Below, piece by piece: positions 8,569 to 16,493 of a stretch of DNA of 64,000 nucleotides (position 1 is its first letter; every line of letters starts with the position of its first letter). This stretch comes from Mycoplasmatota bacterium (lineage in GTDB: Bacteria; Bacillota_I; Bacilli_A; Izemoplasmatales; Hujiaoplasmataceae): NCBI GenBank assembly GCA_018622675.1, contig CP076020.1, positions 868,001 to 932,000 of the forward strand, read 5' to 3'. Below the pieces are notes generated by a model, which saw only the letters and a program-made list of their open reading frames with translations, did no database searches and had not been told where the DNA came from. A program made the position numbers and the translations under genes.

Positions 8569-9777
8569 TTATGCAAATTTTTTCATATATCGACTTGAAA
8601 TCAATTTAACCAAAAGATTTAAAATTAAAACAGTGATCAAAATTAAGAGAGCGATGGTGCTCGCTAATTCTATATTGGCAGGTTCATCTGTCATTAAAGA
8701 CCATATTTGAACCGATAAGGTTGTTGATTTTCCGAAAATAGATATATCATCTTTGACGGCTGTCCCTATAGCAAATATAAGGGCTGCACTTTCACCAATA
8801 ATTCTACCAATAGATAATAAAGTTCCTGTTAATATTCCAGGTAAAGCAGAAGATAAAACCACTTTAAATGTTGTTTGCGTTCGGTTAGCTCCTAAGGCTA
8901 ACGAAGCTGAACGTAATTCGTCCGGTACAACTTTTAATGATTCTTCAGTAGCCCTGATAATAACTGGTAATAAGATCACTGCTAGAGTCAATGAACCTGA
9001 TATTAGATTACCACTGGTTGCTTTAGTATAATTGACTGTTAAAGGAACAAAGACTGCTAATCCCATTAAACCAAAAATAATACTTGGAACACCGGTTAAC
9101 ATTTCAACCATGGACCTTAAAATATTAGTCACACGATTCTTTTTAGCAAACTCATTTAAGTAGATAGCAGTAAATATCCCCACTGGTAATGCGACAACTA
9201 AAGTCATCCCAATCACATATAGTGTTGATATTAAAGAACCTCTAATACCACCACCTTGTGATGAAAATACTATTTCCCTAAAAGTATTCACTTCATCTAA
9301 CTCTTGAATCATATGTTGTGCACCATAAATGGTTAAAGCTGAGTTTTTATCATAAAACTTTATGGTGGTTACTACTTGTCCTTCTTCTAAAGAAAAGTTG
9401 TTGTTATCAGGGTTGTTCTTATCAACCATTTGCTTTAAAGGTGAATCATCTGCGATAAAAGCAACTTCTATCATCAGATCCCCCTGTTTGTCTCTTTCAT
9501 CTCTTAATGCAAGACCCCACTTACTTGAATAATAATCATCTTCTGTTAAATATTCTGGTTTTTCAGTATGAGAAAAATCATTCACTTCATCAATGCCACC
9601 ATTATAAAACTGGGCGTGGTAATCACTAGTTATTAAATCAATACTTAAAAGACTTGAACCATTCTTAAAGATAAAAAATACAATCATTGATAAGATTAAA
9701 ACAGCGATAATGGCAGCTGAATAAGTAATCGTTTGTAATAATACATCAATTCTTTTACGTTTATTTGACATTGACAT
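8569..9777 (-). CDS. pstA: Phosphate ABC transporter permease PstA with large extracytoplasmic insertion
   Basis: Inner-membrane half of the phosphate channel. The C-terminal 220 residues are a normal permease with the ABC coupling loop (SASLALGANRTQT). TM1 is at about 14-37 and TM2 starts near 182, so about 145 residues lie outside between them; a usual PstA has roughly 40 and totals near 290. The extra polar domain (about 45-165) has no family I recognise and might contact the equally unusual PstS. ATG 9777 overlaps the end of pstC by 17 bases and is preceded by AAGG. Confidence 0.92.
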   Translation of the reverse strand: MSMSNKRKRIDVLLQTITYSAAIIAVLILSMIVFFIFKNGSSLLSIDLITSDYHAQFYNGGIDEVNDFSHTEKPEYLTEDDYYSSKWGLALRDERDKQGDLMIEVAFIADDSPLKQMVDKNNPDNNNFSLEEGQVVTTIKFYDKNSALTIYGAQHMIQELDEVNTFREIVFSSQGGGIRGSLISTLYVIGMTLVVALPVGIFTAIYLNEFAKKNRVTNILRSMVEMLTGVPSIIFGLMGLAVFVPLTVNYTKATSGNLISGSLTLAVILLPVIIRATEESLKVVPDELRSASLALGANRTQTTFKVVLSSALPGILTGTLLSIGRIIGESAALIFAIGTAVKDDISIFGKSTTLSVQIWSLMTDEPANIELASTIALLILITVLILNLLVKLISSRYMKKFA

Positions 9778-10735
9778 TACCTATCCTTCTTTTGACAAAA
9801 TTAAGTATTGCATTGGTTAATACAATAACAATCATCAAAACAATACCTACACTAAAACGTATGTCATAATCTAAACCAATAGTTTCTTTTAATCCTTGTA
9901 ACATGGTTGAAGTTAAAGTTGCTGTTGTATCAAATAATCCAAAACTTGGACCGCTTCTTGCATTACCTGCAACTAAACTAACAGCTGTCGCTTCACCAAG
10001 AGCACGACCCACTCCAAGTATAGCAGCTGTGAAGATCCCGGATTTTGCACTGGTTAAAACAACTTTAAAGTTTGTTTGAGTTTTTGTCGCCCCTAAGGCC
10101 AATGATCCATGTTCAATCTCTTTACTCACACTCCTTATAGCCACCTCTGAAAGAGCTGTAATGGTTGGCAAAATCATTAATGCTAAAACAAGCACAGTTG
10201 CTAAAACAGAGTTTCCTCCTTTTGACTGAATACCAAAGATTTTACCTAGATTATAGACAAAAACCAATATAACACCACTCCCAAACAATCCATAAACTAT
10301 GGATGGAATTGAAGCTAACAATTCTACAACTGTTCTTAATATCTGACTTAATTTTTTGGGTGCTATCTTGGCAATAAAAAGTGCAGATAAAACCCCTATA
10401 GGCATGGCAATCACTAATGATAATAAGGCAATATATAGTGTATTGATAATAATAAACCCAACACCATACATATTTGAAAAGAATGCTCTTCCTTCAAGCC
10501 AAGTAGTTCCCATTAAAAAGCGGACTAAATTAACCCTACCTAAACCATCATTATTTGATAAGAAAGGCTTAATCCCTTCTCTTAGAATAAAGATAATAAT
10601 AATGATAATGAAGGATGCCGAAATGATTGTTGTAAGTAAAAATAAAGAACGCATACATAAATCAACAAATTCCTTTTTACTATTCACACGCAATGAATCT
10701 TTTAGGCTTGTAAGCCATAGTTTTAATGTGTTCAA
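9761..10735 (-). CDS. pstC: Phosphate ABC transporter permease PstC
   Basis: Partner permease of PstA. One TM near residues 28-52, then the conserved permease core with the coupling loop GSLALGATKTQTNFKVV and GRALGEATAV. The 324-residue length is normal. It is separated from pstS by a 65-base gap holding a short hairpin, which would let pstS be made in excess of the membrane parts. Confidence 0.95.
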   Translation of the reverse strand: MNTLKLWLTSLKDSLRVNSKKEFVDLCMRSLFLLTTIISASFIIIIIIFILREGIKPFLSNNDGLGRVNLVRFLMGTTWLEGRAFFSNMYGVGFIIINTLYIALLSLVIAMPIGVLSALFIAKIAPKKLSQILRTVVELLASIPSIVYGLFGSGVILVFVYNLGKIFGIQSKGGNSVLATVLVLALMILPTITALSEVAIRSVSKEIEHGSLALGATKTQTNFKVVLTSAKSGIFTAAILGVGRALGEATAVSLVAGNARSGPSFGLFDTTATLTSTMLQGLKETIGLDYDIRFSVGIVLMIVIVLTNAILNFVKRRIGNVNVK

Positions 10736-10754
10736 GTTATCCCTCCTATACGCA

Positions 10755-10784
10755 AGAAAAACCCTTATACATAGGGTATTTTTT
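10755..10784 (-). promoter_or_regulatory. pstS-pstC intergenic hairpin (partial terminator or processing site)
   Basis: ACCCT (10761-10765) pairs with AGGGT (10773-10777) around a 7-base loop, flanked by A and T runs. On the minus strand it ends in TTTTTC. The short stem suggests partial read-through rather than full termination. Confidence 0.5.
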
Positions 10785-10800
10785 GCTTATACGTTTCTAA

Positions 10801-11721
10801 TTAAAGACACTCGTCCCAAGTTAGGAATTGTCCACCATATATTTTTCTTAAATCTTCTGATGTCACACTCATTAGAGGATTGTCATTATGAACAATGGCT
10901 ACAATTGCATCCCAAGCTAATTGACCCTGAGTGCCAATTGATCCAGTTTCTGAATCTTTAAAAGGTCTTGAAGCAAATCCTATATGTTTATAATTATCTC
11001 CATCCTTCTCAGAACCTTGCGTTCTTTTAAAGCCATCTGAAGAACCTGTATGATCGTGTTCAGGGATAAAATTACCACATTTTGGAGCAAAAGCTTCTGT
11101 TAATGCTTTAGCAATTTGTTCAATTGAATCTGAACCGCCAAATCTTATAGTGACATCACTATTATCTTGACTACATACACTATAATTATCTTTAATATCA
11201 TCCCAAGTATTGGTGCTATCTAATGGGATTGCGCCTTCATTTGTAATAATATCAGCCCCATCTGTTGTTTCCATAAATGCTATAAATGCTAATGAAATAT
11301 TTTTTTCTGTATCATTTTGATAGTCATCTAATGATCGAAGTACATAGTTAAAAGGTCTTTTTAATCCGTATGTATTATTAACAACATTAGCAATTGTTGG
11401 ATCAACACCATCAAATTGTAAACCCTTAACACTACCATCTAAACTTGATAAAGAAATATAACCTATGCCATATTCATCCGTCAACATTGAAGTTAAAATA
11501 CCTGTGTTATCATTAATAACAAAACCATCAACTAATTGACTGTCATCTTCTACAGCTTCATCAAAACCTATACCACCCATAAATCCTGCTCTTGTCCCAC
11601 TTGATGTATCTCTGGTATAAACACTGATTTGACTTGTTGAATCCCATTCATCACCTGTATTTGAACAAGCAGCTAATGTTAATACTAAAATCATCGTAAA
11701 ACCTAAAATTAATTTTTTCAT
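10801..11721 (-). CDS. pstS: Phosphate-binding lipoprotein PstS, circularly permuted
   Basis: Surface lipoprotein that captures phosphate for PstCAB. The signal peptide ends in lipobox LAAC (Cys19). The two halves of the fold are in reversed order. Residues 31-170 match what is normally the C-terminal half (VYTRDTSSGTRAGF; NTGILTSM; GIGYISLSSL; RPFNYVLRS; NEGAIPLD). Residues 188-306 match the normal N-terminal half (VTIRFGGSDSIEQIAKALTEAF; GSSDGFKR; IGFASRPFKDSE; DAIVAIVHNDNP; LRKIYGGQFLTWDE). The chain ends exactly where the usual protein crosses to SREDGSGTR. Phosphate loops SSGTR (40-44), GGSDS (195-199) and GSSDG (226-230) are retained, so it is probably functional. First gene of the pst operon. 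Confidence 0.92.
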   Translation of the reverse strand: MKKLILGFTMILVLTLAACSNTGDEWDSTSQISVYTRDTSSGTRAGFMGGIGFDEAVEDDSQLVDGFVINDNTGILTSMLTDEYGIGYISLSSLDGSVKGLQFDGVDPTIANVVNNTYGLKRPFNYVLRSLDDYQNDTEKNISLAFIAFMETTDGADIITNEGAIPLDSTNTWDDIKDNYSVCSQDNSDVTIRFGGSDSIEQIAKALTEAFAPKCGNFIPEHDHTGSSDGFKRTQGSEKDGDNYKHIGFASRPFKDSETGSIGTQGQLAWDAIVAIVHNDNPLMSVTSEDLRKIYGGQFLTWDECL

Positions 11722-11797
11722 ACATAACCTCTCTCTTGATTAAATTTATCTTACAAGTAGAGTTTATAGTAAAAATATATTTTAAAATACCTTCATC

Positions 11798-11824
11798 ATG
11801 TAAGTTAATGTAAAAAAGATGTAA
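11798..11824 (-). promoter_or_regulatory. Pho-box-like triple direct repeat before pstS
   Basis: On the minus strand TTACAT occurs at 11824-11819, 11813-11808 and 11803-11798, with periods of 11 and 10 bases, as in PhoP-binding TT(A/C)A(A/C)A boxes spaced about 11 bases. A -10-like TATATT follows 18 bases downstream. The first repeat shares its T residues with the hup terminator tail. Confidence 0.7.
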
Positions 11825-11853
11825 AAAAAAGGCTATGGAAACGAATCCATAGC
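11823..11853 (-). terminator. Intrinsic terminator of hup
   Basis: An 8-bp stem (11832-11839 with 11846-11853, 6-base loop) is followed on the minus strand by eight T residues (11830-11823). Confidence 0.85.
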
Positions 11854-11869
11854 GAATTTTTTATTATTG

Positions 11870-12142
11870 TTATCTTACTTTGTCTTTTAATACTTTTCCT
11901 GCTTTGAAAGTAGGAGCGTTTAAAGCTGGAATGTGAATTTCTTCACCAGTTCTTGGGTCATGCCCTTTTCTAGCTTTTCTTTGTTTTACATTAAATGTTC
12001 CAAATCCTGTTAATACAACTTTTTCTCCTTGAACCAATGCTTCTTCAATAGCCATAACTGTAGAATTTAATGCTTTTTCAGCATCTTTCTTTGAAAGTTC
12101 AGCTAAGTCAGCGATTCTTGAAACTAATTCTGATTTATTCAT
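11870..12142 (-). CDS. hup: DNA-binding protein HU
   Basis: Histone-like nucleoid protein of 90 residues, the standard size. The helical half (MNKSELVSRIADLAELSKKDAEK) and the beta-arm with GFGTFNVKQRKARKGHDPRTGEEI (intercalating Pro within DPRTG) are intact. It lies downstream of der as in many Bacillota, but with its own promoter and terminator, so it is expressed alone. AAAGGAGG precedes the ATG. Confidence 0.97.
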   Translation of the reverse strand: MNKSELVSRIADLAELSKKDAEKALNSTVMAIEEALVQGEKVVLTGFGTFNVKQRKARKGHDPRTGEEIHIPALNAPTFKAGKVLKDKVR

Positions 12143-12171
12143 TTAAAATCCTCCTTTAAAAATATAATCTC

Positions 12172-12200
12172 ATTATATAAGAATATTTATTAAAAAACAA
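12172..12200 (-). promoter_or_regulatory. Sigma-A promoter of hup
   Basis: TTGTTT (12200-12195) and TATAAT (12177-12172) with a 17-base spacer, about 30 bases before the hup ATG. Confidence 0.8.
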
Positions 12201-12211
12201 GGCATTTAGCC

Positions 12212-12246
12212 AAAAAAACCAATATATTTATAAAAATAATGGTTTT
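12212..12246 (-). terminator. Terminator at the end of cmk-rpsA-der
   Basis: AAAACCA (12240-12246 complement) pairs with TGGTTTT (12215-12221 complement) around an AT-rich loop, followed by a seven-T tail on the minus strand. Confidence 0.6.
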
Positions 12247-13553
12247 TACTTACGATTTCTTAAAATTATGCTTATTGGGGTCCCATAAAAATCAAATTGT
12301 TCTCTTAATTTATTCTCCAAATACCTGTAATAAGAGAAATGCATAATGTTTGTATCATTCACAAATAATACAAATGTCGGACATTTTGTTTTTACTTGAG
12401 TGGCATAATAGACCTTCAATAATCTTTGTTTATGCATTTTAGGTGGGTTTAAAATCATTGCATCTTGAATAGTCTCATTTAGAAGACTAGTAGATACACG
12501 TTTAGAATAATTTTCGTATGCTTTTTGAATTACTGGAAATATGGTTTTAATTCTAGCCTTTGTTTTAGCTGATAAATAAACAATAGGAATATATTTTAAA
12601 AATCTAAACTCTGTTCTGATTTTATCTTCCCATTCTTTCATAGTATATTGGTCCCTCTCAATTGTATCCCACTTATTGATGACAACAATTAAGGCTTTCT
12701 TGTTTTCTAATGCATAACCAGCAATATTTTTATCTAATTGTCTTATACCACTTTCAGCATCTAAAACCAATAAACTAACATCTGATCTATCAATTGCTTG
12801 CATAGCTCTTAAGTTAGCATATTTATCAAGATTTTCGTATATTTTCCCTCTTTTTTTCATACCAGCCGTATCTATAACAACATACTTTTGATCATCAAGG
12901 GTAAATTCTGTATCTACAGAATCTGTTGTGGTACCTTCAATATCGGATACTATAACACGCTCATATCCTAACAAGGCATTTGTCAAAGATGACTTGCCTA
13001 CATTAGGTCTGCCTATGATAGAAAGTTTTATGTCAGTATCTTCATATATTTCTTCATCTTTTTCAGGGAATTGATGGATAATTTCATCTAGCAAATCACC
13101 AATTCCAGTTCCATGGACACTAGAAATGCTAAATACATGATCAGCACCCAGTTCATAGAAATCATAAATTGAATCTTGATATTTTTGACTATCAACTTTA
13201 TTTACCGCTACTAAAACAGGTTTCTTTGAGTTATATAGCATTTGCATGATTTCTTTATCTCCTGGTAATAATCCATCTTTACCATCGACAGTAAATAAAA
13301 TCACATCTGCTTCCTCGATTGCTATCTCTGCTTGTGCTTTAATCTCAGTTAAAAAAGGCGCATCGGATAATTCGATGCCCCCTGTATCAATTAATGAAAA
13401 TTCTCTATTTAACCAGGTTGCCTTTGCATAAATTCGGTCCCTAGTAACACCCGGCAAATCATCTGTAATCGAGACTCGTTTTTCAACAATACGATTAAAG
13501 AGGGTAGATTTACCAACATTTGGTCGGCCAACAATTGCGACAATTGGCAACAT
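12246..13553 (-). CDS. der: Ribosome biogenesis GTPase Der (EngA)
   Basis: Double-GTPase needed for 50S assembly. G-domain 1 starts with GRPNVGKST near residue 9 and has NKVD; G-domain 2 has GRPNVGKSS near 180, DTAGMKKRG and NKWD. A KH-like domain follows (PPKMHKQRLLKVYYATQ). 435 residues is standard. The frame begins with GTG 13562, ATG 13559 and ATG 13553; AGGTGAT lies just before 13553 at proper spacing, so I chose that. Last gene of the cmk-rpsA-der operon. Confidence 0.95.
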   Translation of the reverse strand: MLPIVAIVGRPNVGKSTLFNRIVEKRVSITDDLPGVTRDRIYAKATWLNREFSLIDTGGIELSDAPFLTEIKAQAEIAIEEADVILFTVDGKDGLLPGDKEIMQMLYNSKKPVLVAVNKVDSQKYQDSIYDFYELGADHVFSISSVHGTGIGDLLDEIIHQFPEKDEEIYEDTDIKLSIIGRPNVGKSSLTNALLGYERVIVSDIEGTTTDSVDTEFTLDDQKYVVIDTAGMKKRGKIYENLDKYANLRAMQAIDRSDVSLLVLDAESGIRQLDKNIAGYALENKKALIVVINKWDTIERDQYTMKEWEDKIRTEFRFLKYIPIVYLSAKTKARIKTIFPVIQKAYENYSKRVSTSLLNETIQDAMILNPPKMHKQRLLKVYYATQVKTKCPTFVLFVNDTNIMHFSYYRYLENKLREQFDFYGTPISIILRNRK

Positions 13554-13568
13554 AGTCATCACCTAACT

Positions 13569-14975
13569 TTATTTTTTAAATTTTTTAAACAAATCTTCTA
13601 ATGATTGATTTGAACTTACATTTTCTTTCAATTCAGATTCATAAGCAGCACGTGCTTTTTTCTCTTGAACTGATTTTTTTGAAACAACTAAATGCCATCT
13701 CTTTGGATTAAAATCAGTCACTTCAACTGTGATAATGTCTTCTTCTTTAAGTTCATTTTCTAAACTAGAAATATGTTCTGAAGAAACTTCGCCTATTGGT
13801 AAGAATCCTTCTACTTCTTCAACCTTAACAATAGCTCCATTATCTTCTAAACGAACAACTTCAGCAGACACTAAGTCACCTTTTGAAAGTTTTAAATCCG
13901 CCCATGGATTATATTCTAAATGTTTCTTAGAAACTGAGAATTGTTTTTTCTTTTTATTAATTGAAGTGATTTCTACTTCTAAAGTTTCTCCTACTTCAAC
14001 TTCACCCGCAAGATTTTCATTTGGATTCCATGAATAATCAAAACGATTTAAAAGTCCAACAACTTCTTTTTCAACTTCTAATAACATACCAAATTGCATT
14101 TTACGTACAATTTTACCTTCTACTTTATCTCCAACTTTATGGTTTTCTAAGAATTTTTCCCATGGTGTTGGTGTAAGTGCTTTTAAAGATAAAGAAACTT
14201 TTTTACCTTTAATTTTGATGATCTTAGCTTCAACTTTATCACCTTCATTGATATATTCAGTGATATCTTTGACATGATAATGTGAAATTTCAGAAATATG
14301 GATTAACCCATCAATGTGGTCAGTAATTTTAGCAAAAGCGCCAAAGTCTTTAATACGTTCGATACTCACTTCAACGACTTGACCTTCTTTTAAGTTATCC
14401 AATTCTTCAGCTATAGCAGCTTTTTTCTCTTCATAAGCTACTTGTTTACGATTAGCAATTAAATTAATATTTCTTCCTTCAGTTTTTTTCTCAATAAGTT
14501 CAGCTTTAATTGATTTCCCAACTAAGTTTTCTTTTTGTCCATCTTCTTCTCTTAAGAAAATTAAACTTTCAGGTAAAAAGACTTCTAATCCTTGATAATC
14601 AAGTAATAATCCACCCTTAACAGCTTTTTTCACTTTGAAAGTATATTGATGATTCACTTCTAATTCTTCTAAATTTTCTAATTTTTGTTCAGTTTTTAAT
14701 ATATCTAATCTAGATAAAAGAGGAATTGATGTTCCATCTTTGTTTTCGCTGTATTTAACAACTTTAACTTTAATGTCATCTCCTTCTTTAATTGTTTCCT
14801 TAGCACTATCGATTTTGTCTAAAGAAAGATGATTTTTATAAATCACACCTTCTGTGACATAACCAATGTCAACTAATACCTCTTCATCAGTTACTCTGAT
14901 TACCTTTCCAGTAACAACCGATCTAGGTCTTGGTTTTGTAGGACTCGTGTACTCTGGTGTTTGTTTGTCCGTCAT
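13569..14975 (-). CDS. rpsA: S1-domain protein, ribosomal protein S1 homolog
   Basis: RNA-binding protein with five S1 (OB-fold) repeats, starting near residues 20 (VVTGKVIRVTDEEVLVDIGY), 105, 200 (VSIERIKDFGAFAKI), 285 and 370. B. subtilis YpfD has four repeats in 382 residues, proteobacterial S1 has six, so this 468-residue form is intermediate. It could aid mRNA binding by the 30S subunit. The start is ATG 14975, because GAAGGAG lies 9 bases upstream inside the end of cmk; the in-frame ATG at 14993 precedes that site. Confidence 0.9.
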   Translation of the reverse strand: MTDKQTPEYTSPTKPRPRSVVTGKVIRVTDEEVLVDIGYVTEGVIYKNHLSLDKIDSAKETIKEGDDIKVKVVKYSENKDGTSIPLLSRLDILKTEQKLENLEELEVNHQYTFKVKKAVKGGLLLDYQGLEVFLPESLIFLREEDGQKENLVGKSIKAELIEKKTEGRNINLIANRKQVAYEEKKAAIAEELDNLKEGQVVEVSIERIKDFGAFAKITDHIDGLIHISEISHYHVKDITEYINEGDKVEAKIIKIKGKKVSLSLKALTPTPWEKFLENHKVGDKVEGKIVRKMQFGMLLEVEKEVVGLLNRFDYSWNPNENLAGEVEVGETLEVEITSINKKKKQFSVSKKHLEYNPWADLKLSKGDLVSAEVVRLEDNGAIVKVEEVEGFLPIGEVSSEHISSLENELKEEDIITVEVTDFNPKRWHLVVSKKSVQEKKARAAYESELKENVSSNQSLEDLFKKFKK

Positions 14976-14976
14976 A

Positions 14977-15645
14977 TTATAACTCTCCTTCATTTATTAT
15001 CTTAATGTATTTTTTATATAGTAAATCAACAACTTGATAAATATCTTTATCTGAAGTGTCAATTTCAATCGCATCATCTGCTTTTTTTAAAGGGTTGTAT
15101 TCCCTACTTGAATCATATAAATCTCTTTTTTTAATTTCTTCTTCTATATCTTCTATGGTAATATTTCTACCAATATTTTTTAATTCTTCATATCGCCTTT
15201 TTGCTCTTACAGAAACTGTAGCTGTTAAAAACACTTTTAAATCAGCATTTTTTAGTACAACTGTGCCAATGTCTCTTCCATCCATCACAACGTGATTGCC
15301 TTTAGCAATTTCTTGTTGAAGGGCAACCAATTTGTTTCTTACAGGAATATGAGAAGCCACAAGAGATACATTGTCTGCGACAACTTTAGAACGATTTAAA
15401 CTCGTCATATTGACGCCATCCATGTATAATTCCCCGTTTTTAAAGATAAATTCAGTAGTATCTAAAAAATCAAATTCTTTTGGGTCTTCTAAATCAACTT
15501 CAAGGCTCAGAGCTTTATAAGTTGTTGCACGATACATTGCGCCAGTATCAATATATATGTAATTAAGTTTATTAGCAAGCAATTTGGCTATTGTTGACTT
15601 GCCAGCACCTGCTGGACCATCAATCGCTAATGCATGATAACTCAT
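14977..15645 (-). CDS. cmk: Cytidylate kinase
   Basis: Phosphorylates CMP and dCMP to diphosphates. P-loop GPAGAGKST near the N-terminus, DTGAMYRATTYKAL, DGRDIGTVVL and RRYEEL are the family landmarks. 222 residues from ATG 15645, which has AAGGAGGTTTCA directly upstream; the longer frame from 15669 contains the ribosome site itself. First gene of the operon with rpsA and der, an order common in Bacillota. Confidence 0.96.
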   Translation of the reverse strand: MSYHALAIDGPAGAGKSTIAKLLANKLNYIYIDTGAMYRATTYKALSLEVDLEDPKEFDFLDTTEFIFKNGELYMDGVNMTSLNRSKVVADNVSLVASHIPVRNKLVALQQEIAKGNHVVMDGRDIGTVVLKNADLKVFLTATVSVRAKRRYEELKNIGRNITIEDIEEEIKKRDLYDSSREYNPLKKADDAIEIDTSDKDIYQVVDLLYKKYIKIINEGEL

Positions 15646-15667
15646 TGAAACCTCCTTAACCTTAAAC

Positions 15668-15691
15668 ATTATATCATATTTTCAAAATATG
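15668..15691 (-). promoter_or_regulatory. Extended -10 promoter of cmk-rpsA-der with overlapping inverted repeat
   Basis: TGATATAAT is read on the minus strand at 15676-15668. A perfect 17-base palindrome (15675-15691, eight pairs around one base) covers the TG element and the spacer region, a good place for an operator. Confidence 0.55.
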
Positions 15692-15721
15692 ACCACAATA
15701 AATCACTAGTTTTTTTATTTT

Positions 15722-16441
15722 TTAGCCATTTTTAGAAAGGTTATATAAAGTTTTAATTTCATGAGGCTTTAAGATTCGGTATTCACCAGTTGTTAAACCG
15801 TCTAAAGTAACTGATCCAAATCGAATACGTTTCAACTTAATGACTTCGTGACCTAGTGATTCAAACATTTTTTTAACCTGATGATATTTACCTTCAGTAA
15901 TGACTATATTTAAAAATGTCGTTTCCTTTTTATCATCATATTCAACGTTATAAACTTTGGCTGGCATGGCTTTAACACCATCATATTCAATTCCTCTTGC
16001 AAGCTTAATTGACGATTCTCTTCTTAGTAAGCCTTTAACCCTGACGTAGTATTCTTTTTCAATCATATACTTTGGATGAATCATTTGGTTTGCAAAATCT
16101 CCATCGTTGGTGAGTATCAATAGACCTGATGTATCATAATCTAATCTACCAATAGGGAATATTTTCTCTTTCACTGGTATTAAGTCTGTGACTGTTTTAC
16201 GATTAAACTGATCTGTCACTGCTGAAATATATCCTTCAGGCTTATAAAGGACAAAATAAACTTTATTCTCTCTTTTAATGCGCTTACCATCAACGATAAT
16301 ATCATCTGAAAAACTAGCTTTAGATCCTAGCTCAGTAACAACTTTTCCGTTGACTTTTACGCGCCCTTCAGTAATCATATCTTCAGCTTTTCTTCTAGAA
16401 GCCAATCCAGCTTTTTGTATAATTTTTTGTAATCTTTCCAT
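15722..16441 (-). CDS. rluB: Pseudouridine synthase RluB (23S rRNA)
   Basis: Makes pseudouridine 2605 in 23S rRNA in the RluB group. N-terminal S4 domain (MERLQKIIQKAGLASRRKAE, 1-60), then the RsuA/RluB catalytic domain with GRLDYDTSGLL, the Asp being the nucleophile, and KEYYVRVKG. 239 residues from ATG 16441, which has AAGGAG upstream; the extra codons up to 16495 run into the terminator of the preceding gene. RluF/RsuA specificity cannot be fully excluded, but the position upstream of cmk fits RluB. Confidence 0.92.
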   Translation of the reverse strand: MERLQKIIQKAGLASRRKAEDMITEGRVKVNGKVVTELGSKASFSDDIIVDGKRIKRENKVYFVLYKPEGYISAVTDQFNRKTVTDLIPVKEKIFPIGRLDYDTSGLLILTNDGDFANQMIHPKYMIEKEYYVRVKGLLRRESSIKLARGIEYDGVKAMPAKVYNVEYDDKKETTFLNIVITEGKYHQVKKMFESLGHEVIKLKRIRFGSVTLDGLTTGEYRILKPHEIKTLYNLSKNG

Positions 16442-16456
16442 TGTGTCTCCTTTCTG

Positions 16457-16493
16457 AAAAAAAGCGAGGATATCTTTACTCTTCAGAATCCTC
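16457..16493 (-). terminator. Terminator of the CNNM/CorC gene
   Basis: GAGGATTCT pairs with AGA-T-ATCCTC (16466-16493, one bulged base), followed by GC and seven T residues on the minus strand. It overlaps the stop codon region of the upstream gene. Confidence 0.7.
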
